In this document: in pieces, positions 25,701 through 40,700 of the stretch
Layout of the letters: each line of letters begins with the position of its first letter
Position numbering within the stretch: position 1 is the first letter of the stretch
Assembly: GCA_027922465.2 (NCBI GenBank)
Contig: BQMF02000381.1
Coordinates: 186,001-250,000 of the forward strand
From: Turritopsis dohrnii
Taxonomy: Eukaryota > Cnidaria > Hydrozoa > Anthoathecata > Oceaniidae
Direction: 5' to 3'
DNA: 64,000 nucleotides
Notes under the pieces: generated by a model
The model's input: the letters and a program-made list of their open reading frames with translations, nothing else
What the model was told of the DNA's origin: nothing
Database searches by the model: none
Made by a program: the position numbers and the translations under genes

Positions 25701-28700
25701 TTTTAAAGATATACCTCAAAGTGGCTTCCACACCAGAGTGTTTGCAAATAGGATGATTCCAATGAATGTCAACAGCAATACTGAATGCGATTGGTGAATC
25801 TTTGCTTAAGACTGGAACACAGAATGTATCGTTGCCGAGGTCTTTCATAGTTGAGGTGAATTTTCCAATAATTGTGACTTGATCTGATCGTAGAATTCGT
25901 CCAGTGAAATGTAAAATTCCATCTTTTGACTTGGAAAGACGTTCATACAAATTGTGAAAGTAAGACGTCTTCGCTCTTTGGAAGTGATTTACCATTAGTC
26001 TTCTTGTGATCGAGTCGGTTACGTATTATACGCATCCAGCAAAAGGTTTAAGCAAGAATTCTTACAACTGTGGTGAACCAGAATTGAGCAGTGAAGCATA
26101 CAGTTCCGTTCTTGGTAACGACATATCCTTGGGAACCACTTTTGATCTGGATACAACCAACTGACATGAATAGGTACCATTTTTTCTTTTAAACCGAGCA
26201 GAGATACAAGAGCACACCATCGATTGGCTTGCATCTCCAAAGTCAAGAGTTTGCACAACTAAATTTATTGCGTCGTCTGGAACAACTGCGCGTTTGAACC
26301 GTAAATTTCCAATTTCTTTCATCATTTCAAAATGTGATTCCCACAATGGTCGTAGATCGTACTGTATCGTCCCAATCCAACTTTCTATAAAAGAGGCCTT
26401 GCAGATCCATTTTCATGCCTGCCACAATTGGTGAGATTTTCCCAGTCAGGTCAAGGATTTCAGCTACTTTTGAACAGCCATGTCGTCTTGTCAGTCTTGA
26501 GGGAATGATATTCATTGTATGAGTAGGCTTCTTTCCATGATGTTTCCTTGCAAAATTGAGTTCCCCAATGTTGAGTGCAAGTGTATCTTCCTCGGAAAAC
26601 CACTTCATTCCAGCAATATGAATTGTTTCGCCATCGTCGGTAAGCCTCTCTAATGGAGCTTCGCCGGAAAATGATACGCCTTTGAGTTGGAATCCACCCT
26701 TGTTTAGAACGAGTTCAAGAAGAACGAACACCGTAGATAAGAGTCTTAATGATTTTCTCTACAGGTATGTTTGATGGGTCAAGATTTGGCTCCCAAATGT
26801 ATCTATGATAGCACCAATCCGACTTATTCAGTTTGACGGTATTGTACACCTTTCTGATGTCTGTGTGTATCGCAATTCTATGAATGGATCAGCGGATAAC
26901 GATTTCTTGTAACTTGTTGAGATTATTTCGAACTTTTGCGTGTGGATCGTTTAAGCTGTATCCTGATGAGGTTGGTTGCGACACGTCAAATACCACTCGA
27001 CAGGGTGTGCTAACCGAATTTCCTTTCCAAACAGCACGCCATGGAATATAATACTGGATTGGATGGTTTCGAAGATGTTCTTGCAAGTCCTCAGGAAGAT
27101 TGTTGAGATAGTCGACGTAACCAAGTTGATGCAATTTTCCTGTCGACTCGATGATGTCTTGCTTGTCTTTAGCATTAGAGGACATATTCAATTTTCGTAA
27201 CTGTTGGTTATATACCTTCATTGCCTTCTTTTTGTTGTTGGTAAGTCGCTTTGGATCCGATATGAATGGCAGTGATGCGGACGTGGATGATTGTTCAAGA
27301 TTGACGATGACGGGCGAATCGATAATGTGCTGTTCCACCTCCTCTTTGAGGTTGATAGATTCGTATTCTCTGTGATGCTTGTATTGATTACACGTTCTGC
27401 ATGGAGGACATCGATAAGTAATCTCGCAACCAGTTGATTCAACTTGTTCAAACGATCGTTGTTGTGTCGTGAGGTTGGCTTGAGTTACTAGAACGTTAAG
27501 AGCTTTAACATGTTCTGCATGGTACCCAAGTATGGAACATCATTTCTGCAAGAATCATCTATGTTGATGAAGAATGCCTGGTGAAGAATACGTTGAGTCT
27601 GTGACCGTTGACTGTTATCGTTTGCAACTTGAAGATTCCCCTGTCACCGACTGAGTCTTAAAATGATTTTGACGTGTTGGTTGAGAAAGTGTTTACATGA
27701 AATGCCAGCTTGATCTGCTTTGAGAAGTCTGGTAAATTGGAATTTCTCATGTATCGATTCTTGAACTTCTCGAGGACATCTTGGTTTTCTTGGTCATCCT
27801 TGTGCTCCTCGCACAGAAGCACGTGTTTCTTAACGGAATAACGTTGATGGCTTGAATGCGGGCATATAAAGTCGTGTTGACATTTACCATCTAAATGTTT
27901 CCCATGAGAGCCATCAGCACCAGGTAACAGAAGTTGGATGCAGAATCCCTTGGTTTCTATTCATGAAAGTCAAGCAGCCGGTGTCTTCCCTGCAAACTTC
28001 TTACAGGTGTAGTATTGAATTTATACCATTTGGACCGTTCGATACCAGATGTTCATCTTGGCTTGGCGATTCACCACACAATTGACATTCCTCTTGATTA
28101 TTCATCACTGAGTTGTTGTGGTAAGAGTTGAGCTTTCTGTTGGTGTATCTTCGTTGATTGTCAGATTGAATGCCAGGTGATTCTTTCCTTTCACTTCGAG
28201 GTCCTTGAATGAGTAGTTTTTGCTGATTGAGTCTCTCTTCCTTGTCGAGAAAGGCTAGCAATCTTTCCCATGTTTCTTTCTCAGTTGGCTCGTCATCGAT
28301 GCTTGATAGAGATCTGGTCACTCTTCCATCTCCGAGTTGTTGGTGAACCGTAATATAAGATGTCTTCAATACGAATTGTCTTGCAAGTGATATGACTTCT
28401 CGTATCATGTTTGTGAATTTGCTTAACGCGTGCACAATTTTTTCCGGATTTCTTGACTTCGTAATGTCTGATTTTGATAATGTTTGAAGTTTCTTGAACA
28501 GCATGGTCTTGGTATTTCCATAGGATTTCTTCAGCTTGTCTCATATGTCGTCAATGCTCTCAATTGATTTGACGAGAGTGAGAGCAGGTTCTCCCAAGTA
28601 GTTGTTTTTCAGTAGGTCAGGTAGTAATCGAGTTGGAGTCGTGTCGAGGTGAAGCTTTTCAAAATTCGATATGAAAGTGTAGAAATCAATGGCTGACTCA

Positions 28701-31700
28701 TACCCAACGAATCTTTCCAACTGGATGTTGAGGTTGTGCGTCGTGTAATTCTTGTCAAGTTCTCTCTGTACGTACTCTTTTACTAAGTTGACAAAGGCTA
28801 CCTTGGAAGAGTTTAATCTCTCGTAGTTCTTTCCTATAGAATTGAGAACTAATAATTCAAATCTGGACACAAAAACTTTAGAATTAGTCAATGTATTCCA
28901 CAAAGTTTTGAGAAGTGTCTGCAGTTTGCAGTAGCGAAGACCCGAAACTGAAATCCGAACGGACTTTCCGAAAACGGCAAAAAAACTGTTACAGAGACAG
29001 ATAGATAGACAGGATGTGTAAACCAAACAATTTCCTACGCTTGAAAGCACAGAAATTGAAAAACTTGATTTTTAGGAGTGATGAGTAACATTTAAAGAAC
29101 ATGCAATAAATCACACACCTTAGATCTTTGCAATTCCTCATAAAGTAGTTTGTGTTGTGTATGTTTTTACTTCAATCTTTCATGAAAATATCAACCATCA
29201 GATCTCAAGCATTATTTTATGAGATAATAAAGATTGAAGCATTCTCAATGAATATTAAAATTATTGTTACATCTCCTAAACTTTTATTTTTAGACACATT
29301 ATTTGATGTACGGTACTGGCTTCCAAACATGGGAGTACTCACCTGTTTATGCTATAAGATCATACGGTTATATTTGGCTTCATGTCTTGCCAGCACAACT
29401 TATCAAGCAATTTTTTATGGCTAACAAGGTATAGGAACTCTCTGGAATTGATTAGGACTTAAAACACTTTTACATTTCAAATTAGACCTTTTATAAAGTT
29501 ATCCTGTAGATTTCAATTGTATTGTTTTGTTGTTTTCTTTTCATAGATAACAGTTTTTTACTATATTCGCTTTATACTTGGCATTGTATGTGCTGCTTGT
29601 GAAACTTACTTTTTCAAGTAAGTTGCTTATGCTTTAATTTGTAAAATCTGAAATTGTCACAAAGTTGAAATTTTGTGAATTTTATATTGCAGAAAGGCTT
29701 ACCAAAAAATCTTGATATGGAAAGACACAGTACCATTTTTTTGTAAAAAAAATAAATTATTTTCTGGAAAATGATACAATTCAGACTATAAAAATATCCA
29801 CACTTTTTGGGGGTTGGTTCTACTTCTGCAGTCTTGTCAACTACTGAAGAAGTTGAAAAATCTTAATGAAACCTCTGAAAAAGTTACAAAAGAAAGAAGT
29901 TTTTAAAGTAAATTTACTCATTGCTCATTTTCTAACACATCTTGAAACTTCCAATTCAGTTGATATATCAGAAAACTTGACCTTGAGAACTTAACAAAGT
30001 TGTACTCTGAAAATTAAACCTTTGGTGCAAAGTTACTGAATGGACGAAAAATGTTGGGTCACCCTGTTCGCTAGTTAAGTAAGGGGAAAAGACTGCCAAA
30101 AAGACTTAGATAAAAAGTTAGAGCATGGAATACCTTATGGAGCCGGGATCTAGGCCTACGATGCAAGACGTAAAACTCCTGTTTGGATTGTTGTGGATTC
30201 AAATCCATCCCAAGGAAATTGGTAGTGAGTTGTGCTCTCACTGTTAATTGTCACAAAATGTTGGGAAAACTCACCATTTACATAACAATAAGGAATGGCT
30301 CGTATTTGCAGATGTCGTGTGGAGTCAAGAAAGTAATCAAGGAGATTACTGTCCAGAAGATTTTGATAACAAACTATGAAATGTTATATAGTTATATAAC
30401 AATATTCTTTTTATATATTTCGTTTTATTTCTTAAAACGTTTGTAAAAACTTTTGAATGCACCTGTGAAAAACATTGATGTTGATGACATTGTGTTATGA
30501 TGATTGGTAGTTAAATGCTTGGAAGAACAAAACATTGAAGTGCAATGGTGAAAAATCATTATCAATAGCCAGGGTGAAGATTTATTTAGTATGATCCTGA
30601 TATAATGTAGCCCAACCGAATGAAAGCACGATGATACATGGCCATAAAGAAAACCCTTTTCATGTGGAGAACAACCAGTTCAATCAGTTATGTTAATTCA
30701 GAGAGTACATACAAAAGCAGCAAGTAAATACTTGATGTCATATATGCAATATAGATTACGTATAATATTTTAAATACACCAAGGATTGAGACACTTAACT
30801 TGAAAGAATCCGATTGAGTATACTTTCCTGGATAGCTGTTTAATCCAACAACAGAAACATAGTTTACTATGAATGAAGTTTATGGTCATGTATACTGTTG
30901 CTATGGATCATATTTTATTTTGCGAAATTTAATATTATAACACTGTCAATTTTCCTTACAAACAACGAATGTAAATCAAAACACAATCCAATACGACAGT
31001 CTGTAAATAAAATCAAGCCAGAACACGAACTTTTGCTTTCAGCTTTATTCTGATTTGGTTATGGATGTGTATTTTCACTACAAAAATCTGTTGTTTTTTT
31101 TCCGTTTGGGATTTACGAAGGTAATTTTTATCACATAATAAACAATGAGTGTGAACATGAACAGAAATGTTTATTCTGTTGAATCTGGTTTTTATTGTCA
31201 TTTTAAGCCCATCTCTTTTTTGAAAATAACTCTTCTGTCCTAATTTGAAATGCTTCACTTAATATTTGTTAGTAGAGATTTTGATTGCTGCATTGTGACC
31301 CAGGTGTTGCATTTATGAATAATTAATGAAGCAAAAGGATCGCTCTCTACCGTGTCTTTATATTTTAATAGACAATACCGACTTTAGATTCATCTTTACA
31401 ATATGAAGGAGAACATTTTTTTTTGCAAAAAACATCTTGTTATGAATGTTAAGCGATCAGGTGTATTTGAACTACAAAAGAAATAATGTGACATAATTTA
31501 AAATGAAAAAATAACATAGGTAGGTATATGACATACTCATTTCCTTGACAAACTTGAATTTTTTTTTGAAACCTCCGATACTGAATGACCATTGTAGCAT
31601 TTCAAAAAAGAGTTTTTTTGCGCATTTTCCATGCATATTGGGAAGTTGTAATGTTATTCCATGATTTACTCCATGTGACTTGGCAAAGATTTATGGAAAA

Positions 31701-34700
31701 AACAGCCGTTTCATTCACGTTGATCCTTTCTTAATTGTCAATGCCTTGGTAAAAATTTTCATCCGCGGAAGGTTTCGTCATTTTCTTCATGTGTATTTTG
31801 CGCCGATATAGTGGTATTAACGGAAATGGAATCACAGACGCCCTCATAGCGAAAGCTACTTGCTAGTATAATGTTGTAAGATAGCATTAAGAGAAAAACC
31901 CAGCCAAGTCATCAGAGCGTTTTTGAAATGAAGATGCAATGTAAATAAAAGATCTTCCTAATGTTTTTCTAATATGAGACATATTCAAATTCTTAAGTCT
32001 TGCAATGAATAGAGCAAGCAAAGCCTACTTGCAGTAATGTTTGCAGGATCGGTATACAAACAAGATAATAAAAGAAATAGAAAAGGTATCTGGTTTTCTG
32101 TTTCTTTTATTACAAGAAATAAGATGGAGGTTGATGTTCCCATGAGTATAAACCTTTCCATGGGTCACACAACTTTTCAACAAAATGGAAAATGAAAGTA
32201 GATCATTTAAAGTGGATGGAAAAGATTTAGAATGACTGATGCAGTAGCGAAACCTCTTGTAAAAGGTGATCCATTCATTTGAATACAAACATTAGTTTTT
32301 TAAAACAATTGTGAAAGTGTTAATTAAAATGAGAATATAACTTTTTCATATTCCTTTGTATATTTTAAACCATACCAAGCTTTTTGTAAGTGCGAGCTTA
32401 CATTATCAAGTGAGATAAATGCACCTTTCATATAACTTATTGCGCAAAAAATGTTTGATATGAAATTGAGGCTGGGTGTTGTGTAAGAGTGTAAACAAAC
32501 TTTCCAAAGTGTGTAGAACACCCATGGCATCAAATATCATATCGCGATATGGGTGATGGGGGTGACGCAACATTTGGGCCTAAATTTTTTTTGGTACTGC
32601 GGATATGACGTCATCAAAATCTTTGATTGACGATATCTCTGCAACGGTTGGTCATAGCAAAATGATCCCATACATTTTTTTGATCAGTTTTTCAAGCTCT
32701 ACAACATCTGTTCACTTTTAAGTCACAAATACGTAATTAAAATTTTCATCACGAGGGGAACGTGGTATTTGACACATCGTTTTCGAAGTTAAACTTGGTA
32801 AAAATTTTTACCCGGGTTACTAGTAAAAACAAAATAGTATCTACCACATCTTCTTTATCTAGATCTTTACAATATCAATTTGGTAATAATGTTGCACGCT
32901 TGTATTTTGTGTTTGCTGCAGTTAATACTGGCATGTTTATATCTGCTGCAGGTAACAAGATTTACAGCTTTTATTTTAATAAACTTTTCTTTTAGCTTGA
33001 CCTTTTTCTTCTATTTTTACAACTCACTTTCAAGAAGTTGGATTTTCTAATTATTTTCATTCATTTGCTACACATCTCTAGCAACTATTGACAAGTATAC
33101 AGGTGGTTGGCTTATACAGTAAACAATTACATTTAGGAAAACTCAAGTCAGTCATTTGGTGATTTCTTAATGAAATGTTTAGCACAGTTTTTACTGTAAT
33201 GAGCTTCGCACCAATGTATTAGTTTTTCAAGAGTAATGTTGCAGCATAAGCAGTATCTGACTTAGTGAGAAAGTGATGTGTTAATAAGGTGAACTGTGAA
33301 TAAATTACATGGTGTGAAGTGAAAATTAGTCTCTCAGATAGGAAGCGTGGAGAGTCATGATGTTGTGTTAGTGCAGGGAGTGTGGTGCAGTATAAGTGTA
33401 TAGTGGGGTGCATTGGCAAAGGCAGAATTGTAGGTCTTTCATCTGGAGCTGACACCTACATTTGCACAATGTCAGTTCGTTTCTGGTGACCTATGGTGCC
33501 ACAGTCTATCAGCTCTACAAACTGCTCATACTTTTGTCAGGGGCTCTTGTATATACTATGGGTGACTTGGGAGGACTAGGAGACGAGTGATTGGATTAAC
33601 TTAACGTTTAGGTTGCTATGCTTTACGCGTCTGCTTTATCAATAGATTAAATCTTTTTGTTGTTTTTTGTTTGTGTCGTCGTGGCTATGGTACGAAGTTC
33701 GAATGACTTTCGATTTGGATTTCATTGACGTAATCCTTGTGATAAAAATGGTAGTTCGGTTTGGATTTTGTTGACGTGAATGTTTAAATGTTTAAACGGA
33801 AATATAAGGTGTGGCGGAAGTGTGTGCGTTAAGGGTCATTGTTGTGTATGTAGACGTGGAAGGCGTATGTGTGCTTATGGATGTGGAGGAGGGTTATTTG
33901 TATTTGTGCGGGTTTTTTGTACAAACGAGTGTGTATATGTGTGGACTTTTGTGTGCAAATGAGTGTGTGTGAGTCGTACTGGTTTTTGAATGCCTTTATG
34001 GGTGGTCGAGTCCAAATTTGTGATATGGTTGTGTCGTGGGATGTCCAATGATTTTGGATGTGGTGTGATAATGTTTGCCTGCCTTGTTGAAACTGGTAAT
34101 GAATGGCAGGATGCATGTATCTTCCTTTTTGCGTTGTTGGTGAATAAGTTCTGCCTGTGTGAATGTGAGTGCTTGGGTTATTTTTTTCGTTTATCAGATG
34201 TAATGGGTAGTTTCAATCGATCAGAGTGTGTGTGAATTGATGCAAGTTTTTTTCCAAATATTTGTTGTTAGCTATGACCATTATGTGAGTTGTAGTGGAG
34301 GAAGCAGGAGCTGTGGGTGGGTTTCTTGTAGAGTTTTGTTTTTAGTATTCTGTCTTCATCTATGTATACATGGAGGTTAAGGAAGTTAATTGGTATCTGT
34401 GAATATTCAATGTGTATTGGATTGTAGGATATAGGTTGTTCATGTGCTTAAAAAGGTCCTAAAGTTGGGTGAGAGTTCCGTCGAATATAAATAAGATGTC
34501 ATCTAATAATAATACGAGTGGGTTCGGCATGTATGGTGGTAAGACGACATGGGTAATGTGTGTGGTGGGATTGGAAGATAGGTGCTTGTAAGTGTTTTGG
34601 TCATTTAGATATTCGTTGTGGACTTTTTCTGTGTAATCGTGTGTGTTCATGATGCATATGTTGCCGCCTTTGTCGCTCTTTTTTTATAGTGATGTTGGTG

Positions 34701-37700
34701 TTATATTTTAGTTGGTTGAGTGCATGTTGTTCTTCATGGCTGAGATTTTGTCATGGTTGCTGTTGTTGAGTATTTGTTAAATCGTTTAAGGTTTCATTAA
34801 TCTTTTGGAAATAATTGTGCAGTGTGTTGTTGTTAGGTGGTGGATTCCATGTGGATTGTTTCTTGAGGGGTTTTATTCTTTCGGTGGTGTTGTTTTTATT
34901 TTAGTTGTGAAAGTAGTAATTTGTGTTGATTACGTTGTTTTGTAGATTATCTTTGTTGTATTGAGTAGGGGTGGGTATGAATGCTAATCCTTTATGTAAG
35001 AGTTCCTTTTGTGCTAATGTGAGTGTTGTTGATGATGTGTTGACGATTAGGATGGTTTTTGAGTTCTCGCGATGGTGTTGAATGGCAAGCTTGCATCGTT
35101 TGGCGTAGTTGATGTGTTGAAATTTAAAGTGTGGTGAACCACGAAACTGGCTGTGGATGGTAAGGTGGTGTATATTTCCGTTTTAGGTTTGTTGGTTTTT
35201 TTTGCTTCGATGTTTTCCAGTTTTCTCGTTGCTTCAGTATGGTTCATTTCGATGTGTGAAGATTATTAGTCTAGGAAATGGTGTTATCAGAATTAGGTGG
35301 CTAGAACAGATTTGGCAGGGTTGAGGAAGAAGGTGCCAACACAGGGGTAAAAAAGATGATGGGAATAAATGTAAACAGGAAATTTATTGAATGAATGATA
35401 ATATACATGGAACTAATAAACTAATAAACTGAAAGTCATGAACTAATAAATTGAAAAGTTATTTTAATTGAAAAAAAGTTGTTCGTGATTTGCGTAGGTG
35501 CATTAGATGTGGTTCTGTGTGGGTGGTGTGGGGGACGTGAACGAGGCTGTTGTGTGGTGGGTGGTGCTAGTGTTCCGAGTGATGTACTGTGAGTGATGGA
35601 TGTCGTGTTGTGGTTGCTCCAGGTGTGGGAAGTAAAAATCGGTGTGTCTGGTGTTGTTGTGTTTGTGGTGGACGAGGCTGTTGTGATGTGGTTGGTGCAG
35701 GTGTGCGAAGTAGGGTTCTGCGTGCTTGTGGTGGACATGGGTGGGATGCGGGAGGTATGGGTGTGGGAAGTAGAAATCGATGTGTTTTTTGTTGTTGTGG
35801 ATGGTGTACAGGCCTGGTCATAAGAAAATTAGCAGATTAGTGTGGTCATCGCACGCCTTAAGATTGTAACCCTACCATCGGTCCCACTTCTGCACAACGG
35901 CATTACAATCTTAAAAAACACAGACAAAGCTACTATCATGAATGACTTTTTTGCCAATGTTGAGAAATCCTTGGCAGAAGCTATCCCTTCAAACTTGTTA
36001 ACTACGCCTAACTCCTACATTTACCGAGTAACTCCAACACTTTCTGATTTTGATACAAACACTGGAACTTTCACAAAAGCCTTCAAAACATCAGTGAAAC
36101 CTGGAAAAGCTGGTGGTCACGACAACATCACTGCACGTGACTTACAGCTATACCCTGAAGCAGTGATTCCAAGTCTTCATCTTGTCTTCAAACAGAATGT
36201 CCTATCAGGCAAATTCCCAACAAGTTGGAAGCTCGCAAAGGTTAGTTGTATATACAAGAAGGGATCTAAATAGATCTGTTCAAACTACTGACCTATAAAT
36301 CATTGTTAACAATCTCCAGTAAAGTTGTCGAGAAAACTCCAATTATGTGAACACTTAAACAAATTCAACCTACAAAATCCACACCAAGGGAGATTTCGTG
36401 AAAACCATTCCACAGAAGACTTCTTTTACATATGACTGAGAAATGGCATAAAGCACTTGACAATGGCCAATTTGTTGTTATACTTTTTATTGATCTGAAA
36501 AAGGCGTTTGACTCCATTTCACACTCTGTGCTGTTTAAGAAGTTTATAGCGAACGGTCTATCAGGGAATGCCTTAGCTTATTTACAAGATTACTTCACTA
36601 ATCGTTCCCAATTCACTGTCATTAATGGTTCATCATCCCACAATGCAAGAGTCGAATATGGAGTCCCTCAAGGCACAATCCTTTGTCCAACATGTTTTAC
36701 CATCAACGTTGACGATATGCCATCAGAGATTAATAGTGAATCTGAAATGTTTGCTGATGACAACGCTCTGTTTGAAATTGATTCTTCCATTGACAGTGCA
36801 TTAAACAGATTACAGCTCTCAGTTATCCAACTGCAGAATTATACATCAACCAACTCCTTAACCATCCATCCTGCGAAATGTGAGATCCTGATCCTGTCAA
36901 AATCAACTTTTATTGGGCCGTTACCACCCATTAAAATCAACAACCGCGCCATCAATTTTGTTGACACTGCTAAGTGTCTGGGTTTGACTATTGATAGGAA
37001 TCTAACCTGGTGTAACCATATCAAGAATTCATGTCATTCAGAATTCAGAATGAATTAATAAAACAAACCATTGTTTTCAAAGATTCGGAGCGTAAAATGT
37101 TAGCTATATATAAAGATCACTTTGACGGTAAATAAAATTTATTCAAAAATTAAAAAAGAGGAAAACTAAAACCTGAAAATAAAAATATTTGTATTATTCT
37201 CCATCATTTTGGTTTGAAGTTCCAATGGTGTTTGAATTAAATTAAAGACGTTTTACTCACATATGCATTGCATAACTTTTCCCGTTATTTCTTTTTACCA
37301 TTATATTTTAAGTAAAAATATTTTCGTGAATTTGTGTAGAGCAATAAATTTTCTTCCCAAGAGTTTATATTTACATAAATAATAAGAAATTAGTCTGCGA
37401 AAACGATAAAAAATACAGACTTTTGTTTGCTTCTTTGAGCTCCAACTCCTGAAGGAAAAGGTTTTTTACAATTTTTTTTGTTTGTGGAGATTCCTCACAA
37501 TTAGTGGAAACAAAGTGTGCCCGCAAATCTCAATGGTTTTGTTCAGGAGAAAAACAGTTTTTTCCATACTTTTGCTCTATTGAATAGTTGAATATCTTGG
37601 ATTTTGAGCCAATCAGGAATTTTCTCTCAAATCGCAGGCACACTTTTTGTTAACAGGCTTTCATCTACTGCTGTGCAAAGTTTTAAAGGAAATGAGCCAC

Positions 37701-40700
37701 TTGCTGGAAAGATGGAGCTCATAGAAGGCAGAACATAATTTTTCATCACATAAATGACAATTATGACAGCCTTTAATAAATTGACAAAGTGAGCTGCAAA
37801 TTTAATCAATCGCCTTTTGAGTATATAACAGATTGTATTAAAGGTTGACATAACTTAGAAATGTTGAATATCTAAAAATGCCCATAACTTTCTCAAAAAG
37901 CATTATTTTTCGCTATTACCTAATTGCATTTGTCAAAAAAATATTGAAAAAGAAAATTTTTACTTTTGAAATGTACGCTGACCCCTTAACTCGTCACCAC
38001 CTGGCTGCCTATTTTTTTAAATAAAAGATTATTTTTTCGAAACTGCAACCTTGCGCATACTTTTGTAACTTAAGCAGGAAATACACTATGAGTTTTTGAC
38101 ACACGAGTTTCGAAACCCACAAGGTTTTACTCATTTGGTGCATGAAAAAATCACACACATTCAGTGTATACACATACGTGTTTTTATTATGAGTTTAGTT
38201 TCATATTGAGCCGTAAACATGGCTAAAGGCTCGGAAGAAGACGTTGAAGCTGCAATTATTTTAGCAGTTTGCTCAGTGCCGGAGAAAGAGCGAAATAAAT
38301 GAAAACATTAGGTGAAACCCTGGCTTCAATTCGGAGAGTTACAAATGGATGCTATAGTCAGTTTGAAGACGGCGAAATTTATAAAAACTTTTTAAGACAC
38401 ATGTTTAATAAAACCAGAGAAAAGAAACAACACATTTACGTGATGCTTATAGGTTATTTTCACTTCAAGTTCATTTCTCATATAACTTTTCAAAGAACGA
38501 ACAACTAAATCAAATGCAAACTCACTTGCCACAGTGCAATTCTCAAAGCTGATTGGCTAGAAAAAGTGTGTTTTGACACACAAAGTTCAACAAGTTGAAC
38601 TTTTTTTTGACACATGTGTTTCGACACAACACCGAAAAAATCACGAGTTTTCTTAAGATACACTATGAGTCTTGACACATGTGATGAAACACACGCGTCA
38701 AAACTCATAGTGTATTTCCCACTTTAACAGAACGTTAAAAAGAAAGAGAAAACTACATAATACATAATAAAATCGCGTACATGAAGCTCTTTCCTCATTC
38801 CTCAGCGGATTTCGCTGAGTAGACTTGTTTTCTACTACCAAACGAAGAAAATTTTTGAGCACTGATTTTTAATTCAAAACCACTACCGTATTCTAAAGTA
38901 ATCAGAGACCTTACTACTGAAATGGCAGCATAGTTTCGTTCCGTTATTGTAAAATTTAATCGTAGCACATGAACAATTTCCGAAGCAAAACTTTCAATAT
39001 TTTGGGACAGATTTTCGTTGACTTTCAAATAAACATTTGTTATTACACTTGTCATTACAAGCTAGGCGTGCCATTGCCACATGCCTAAATTAATCTTGGC
39101 GTGTGTGGAGGCGTGTGTGTGCGATCGCACGCCTCTTACAACAGGCCTGGTGTAGGTGGTCGATGGTTTGTAGACGGTGTAGGCAGTTGGGTCTTTTCTT
39201 TGATGTTTCCTTCAATGTATATGTTTCTGCGTGGAGGTTTTGTTGTATTCTCTGGTTGTGGCGATGCGGTGCATGCATTTGTGTTTTCCCTGATAACTGG
39301 CAGGGTGTTGTTCTGCTTGAGGCGGATATCCATGCTTTGAAATTTATTAGGTGAGTGTATCGGCGTGAGGAGTGGCATCAGTGTGGGGTCTATATCTATT
39401 TTTGTAAATGTAAGGTGAATGTTGGTGGATGAAGATGATTATTATTAAATATCTTATGTTGCAATTTATTTATTGAATTTTGTTGATGTCATCGTCGTTT
39501 TGTATGCTTCTTGTTCTTACTGTGCCGTTTATGTAGGTGCTTGCTCCGTTGTAAATGTCATGATTACCATTGTGTGTTTTTTGTGGAAAAGTTAATGCAT
39601 ATCCATTTGATTTTGTCGTTTGTTGATTTTGTTTTTATGGTATGGGTAGGAACTATATAAGTGCTGCGTCACCGTCGAGTTTCTCAAACATTTCTTATCG
39701 TGAATTACAATTACATTTAGGAAAACTCAAGTCAGTCATTTTGCAATTTGTTTAGCATAGCTTTTACTGAAATGAGCTTCCCACCAATTCTTTGTGATAC
39801 ATTTTTATGAATTCGTAAAAACTTTTTCTAATTCCTCCTTTTCAGCCTATCTGCCAAGCACATTTGCGATGTATTGCTGTTTGATAGCTATGGGTGGTTG
39901 GTTTTTTCGTAGTTATACAGTAAGTTTTTCATAAGCGTTATGCAAGCACATGTTTTAATGTTCTTTACCATCTCTTTTGCTGACAGATTTGATATTTCTA
40001 AATTTTTATGTAGTTTCAAGCTATTAGAAATGTTTTTCTATAGAGACCAGGCTAATTTAACATTGAATTGTTTTTATTTTATTTTGCTTTAATATTATTT
40101 TCAGATTGCTGTTTTTGGTGTTGCACTAGGATCCTTAGTGGGCTGGCCTTTTTTTGTTATTGTAGGGTATGCTTTGTTTTAATAAGTAATTCACTAGCAT
40201 TTATTGTGATAAGATTTATAAAGGTCTAACATTAAGGAATTCAATACAGAGTATAACTTATGAGCTGAGGCTTACCATCTTCTCATGAAGTTTATTCTCC
40301 GCATATAAAAGTCAATTTTTCCAAAAATTACGCTTGCAAAGAAATTATATCAAAATGAAATTCTTGTCTCCGAATCAATCACCATCTTAAATTCCATGAG
40401 GAAGAAGTGGCTTTATAAAACACGGCTTTGAATAGTATAAATTGTTTTGTTAGGGTTAACCATCTGAACCATGTTTGTTTTCTATTATTTCAAATGAACA
40501 GCTTTTTTCTAAAGACTTTTAAGATGTTTGGTTCAGTCATTCACAATGTCTAGTCAACATACAATCTAAATACCAAAACATGTAAACAAAATGATAGAAA
40601 CTATGTTGTATGCTAACAAGCACATGGAAATCCCTGTATCATCTCTAGTAACTGTGATAAAATACTTAGTAATGATAATCTTATTATACTAATTCGCAAT

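Larger units (their letters stand above)
24611..28990 (-). mobile_element. BEL/Pao LTR retrotransposon, degenerate
   Basis: Minus-strand fragments occur in the order gag (28990-28000), possible zinc-knuckle/protease region (about 28000-27450), reverse transcriptase (27340-26740), RNase H-like Pao region (26740-26000), integrase (25995-25273) and C-terminal chromatin-side region (25141-24611). The order gag-RT-RH-IN and the Pao-type RT start assign it to BEL/Pao. At least seven frame breaks make it non-functional. I could not identify the two LTRs. It lies in ALG9 intron 1 just upstream of exon 2. Confidence 0.8.

Noticed and set aside
33082..33120. Duplicate of ALG9 exon 5 (GGTGGTTGG...TTATACAGTAA resembles its 3' end)
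   Set aside because: Only about 25 bp match and the acceptor and the rest of the exon are absent; chance similarity cannot be excluded.
35593..35823. Val/Trp-rich hydrophobic plus-strand ORF
   Set aside because: It is a shadow of a G/T-rich minisatellite whose minus strand is Pro/Thr-rich; no support for a protein.
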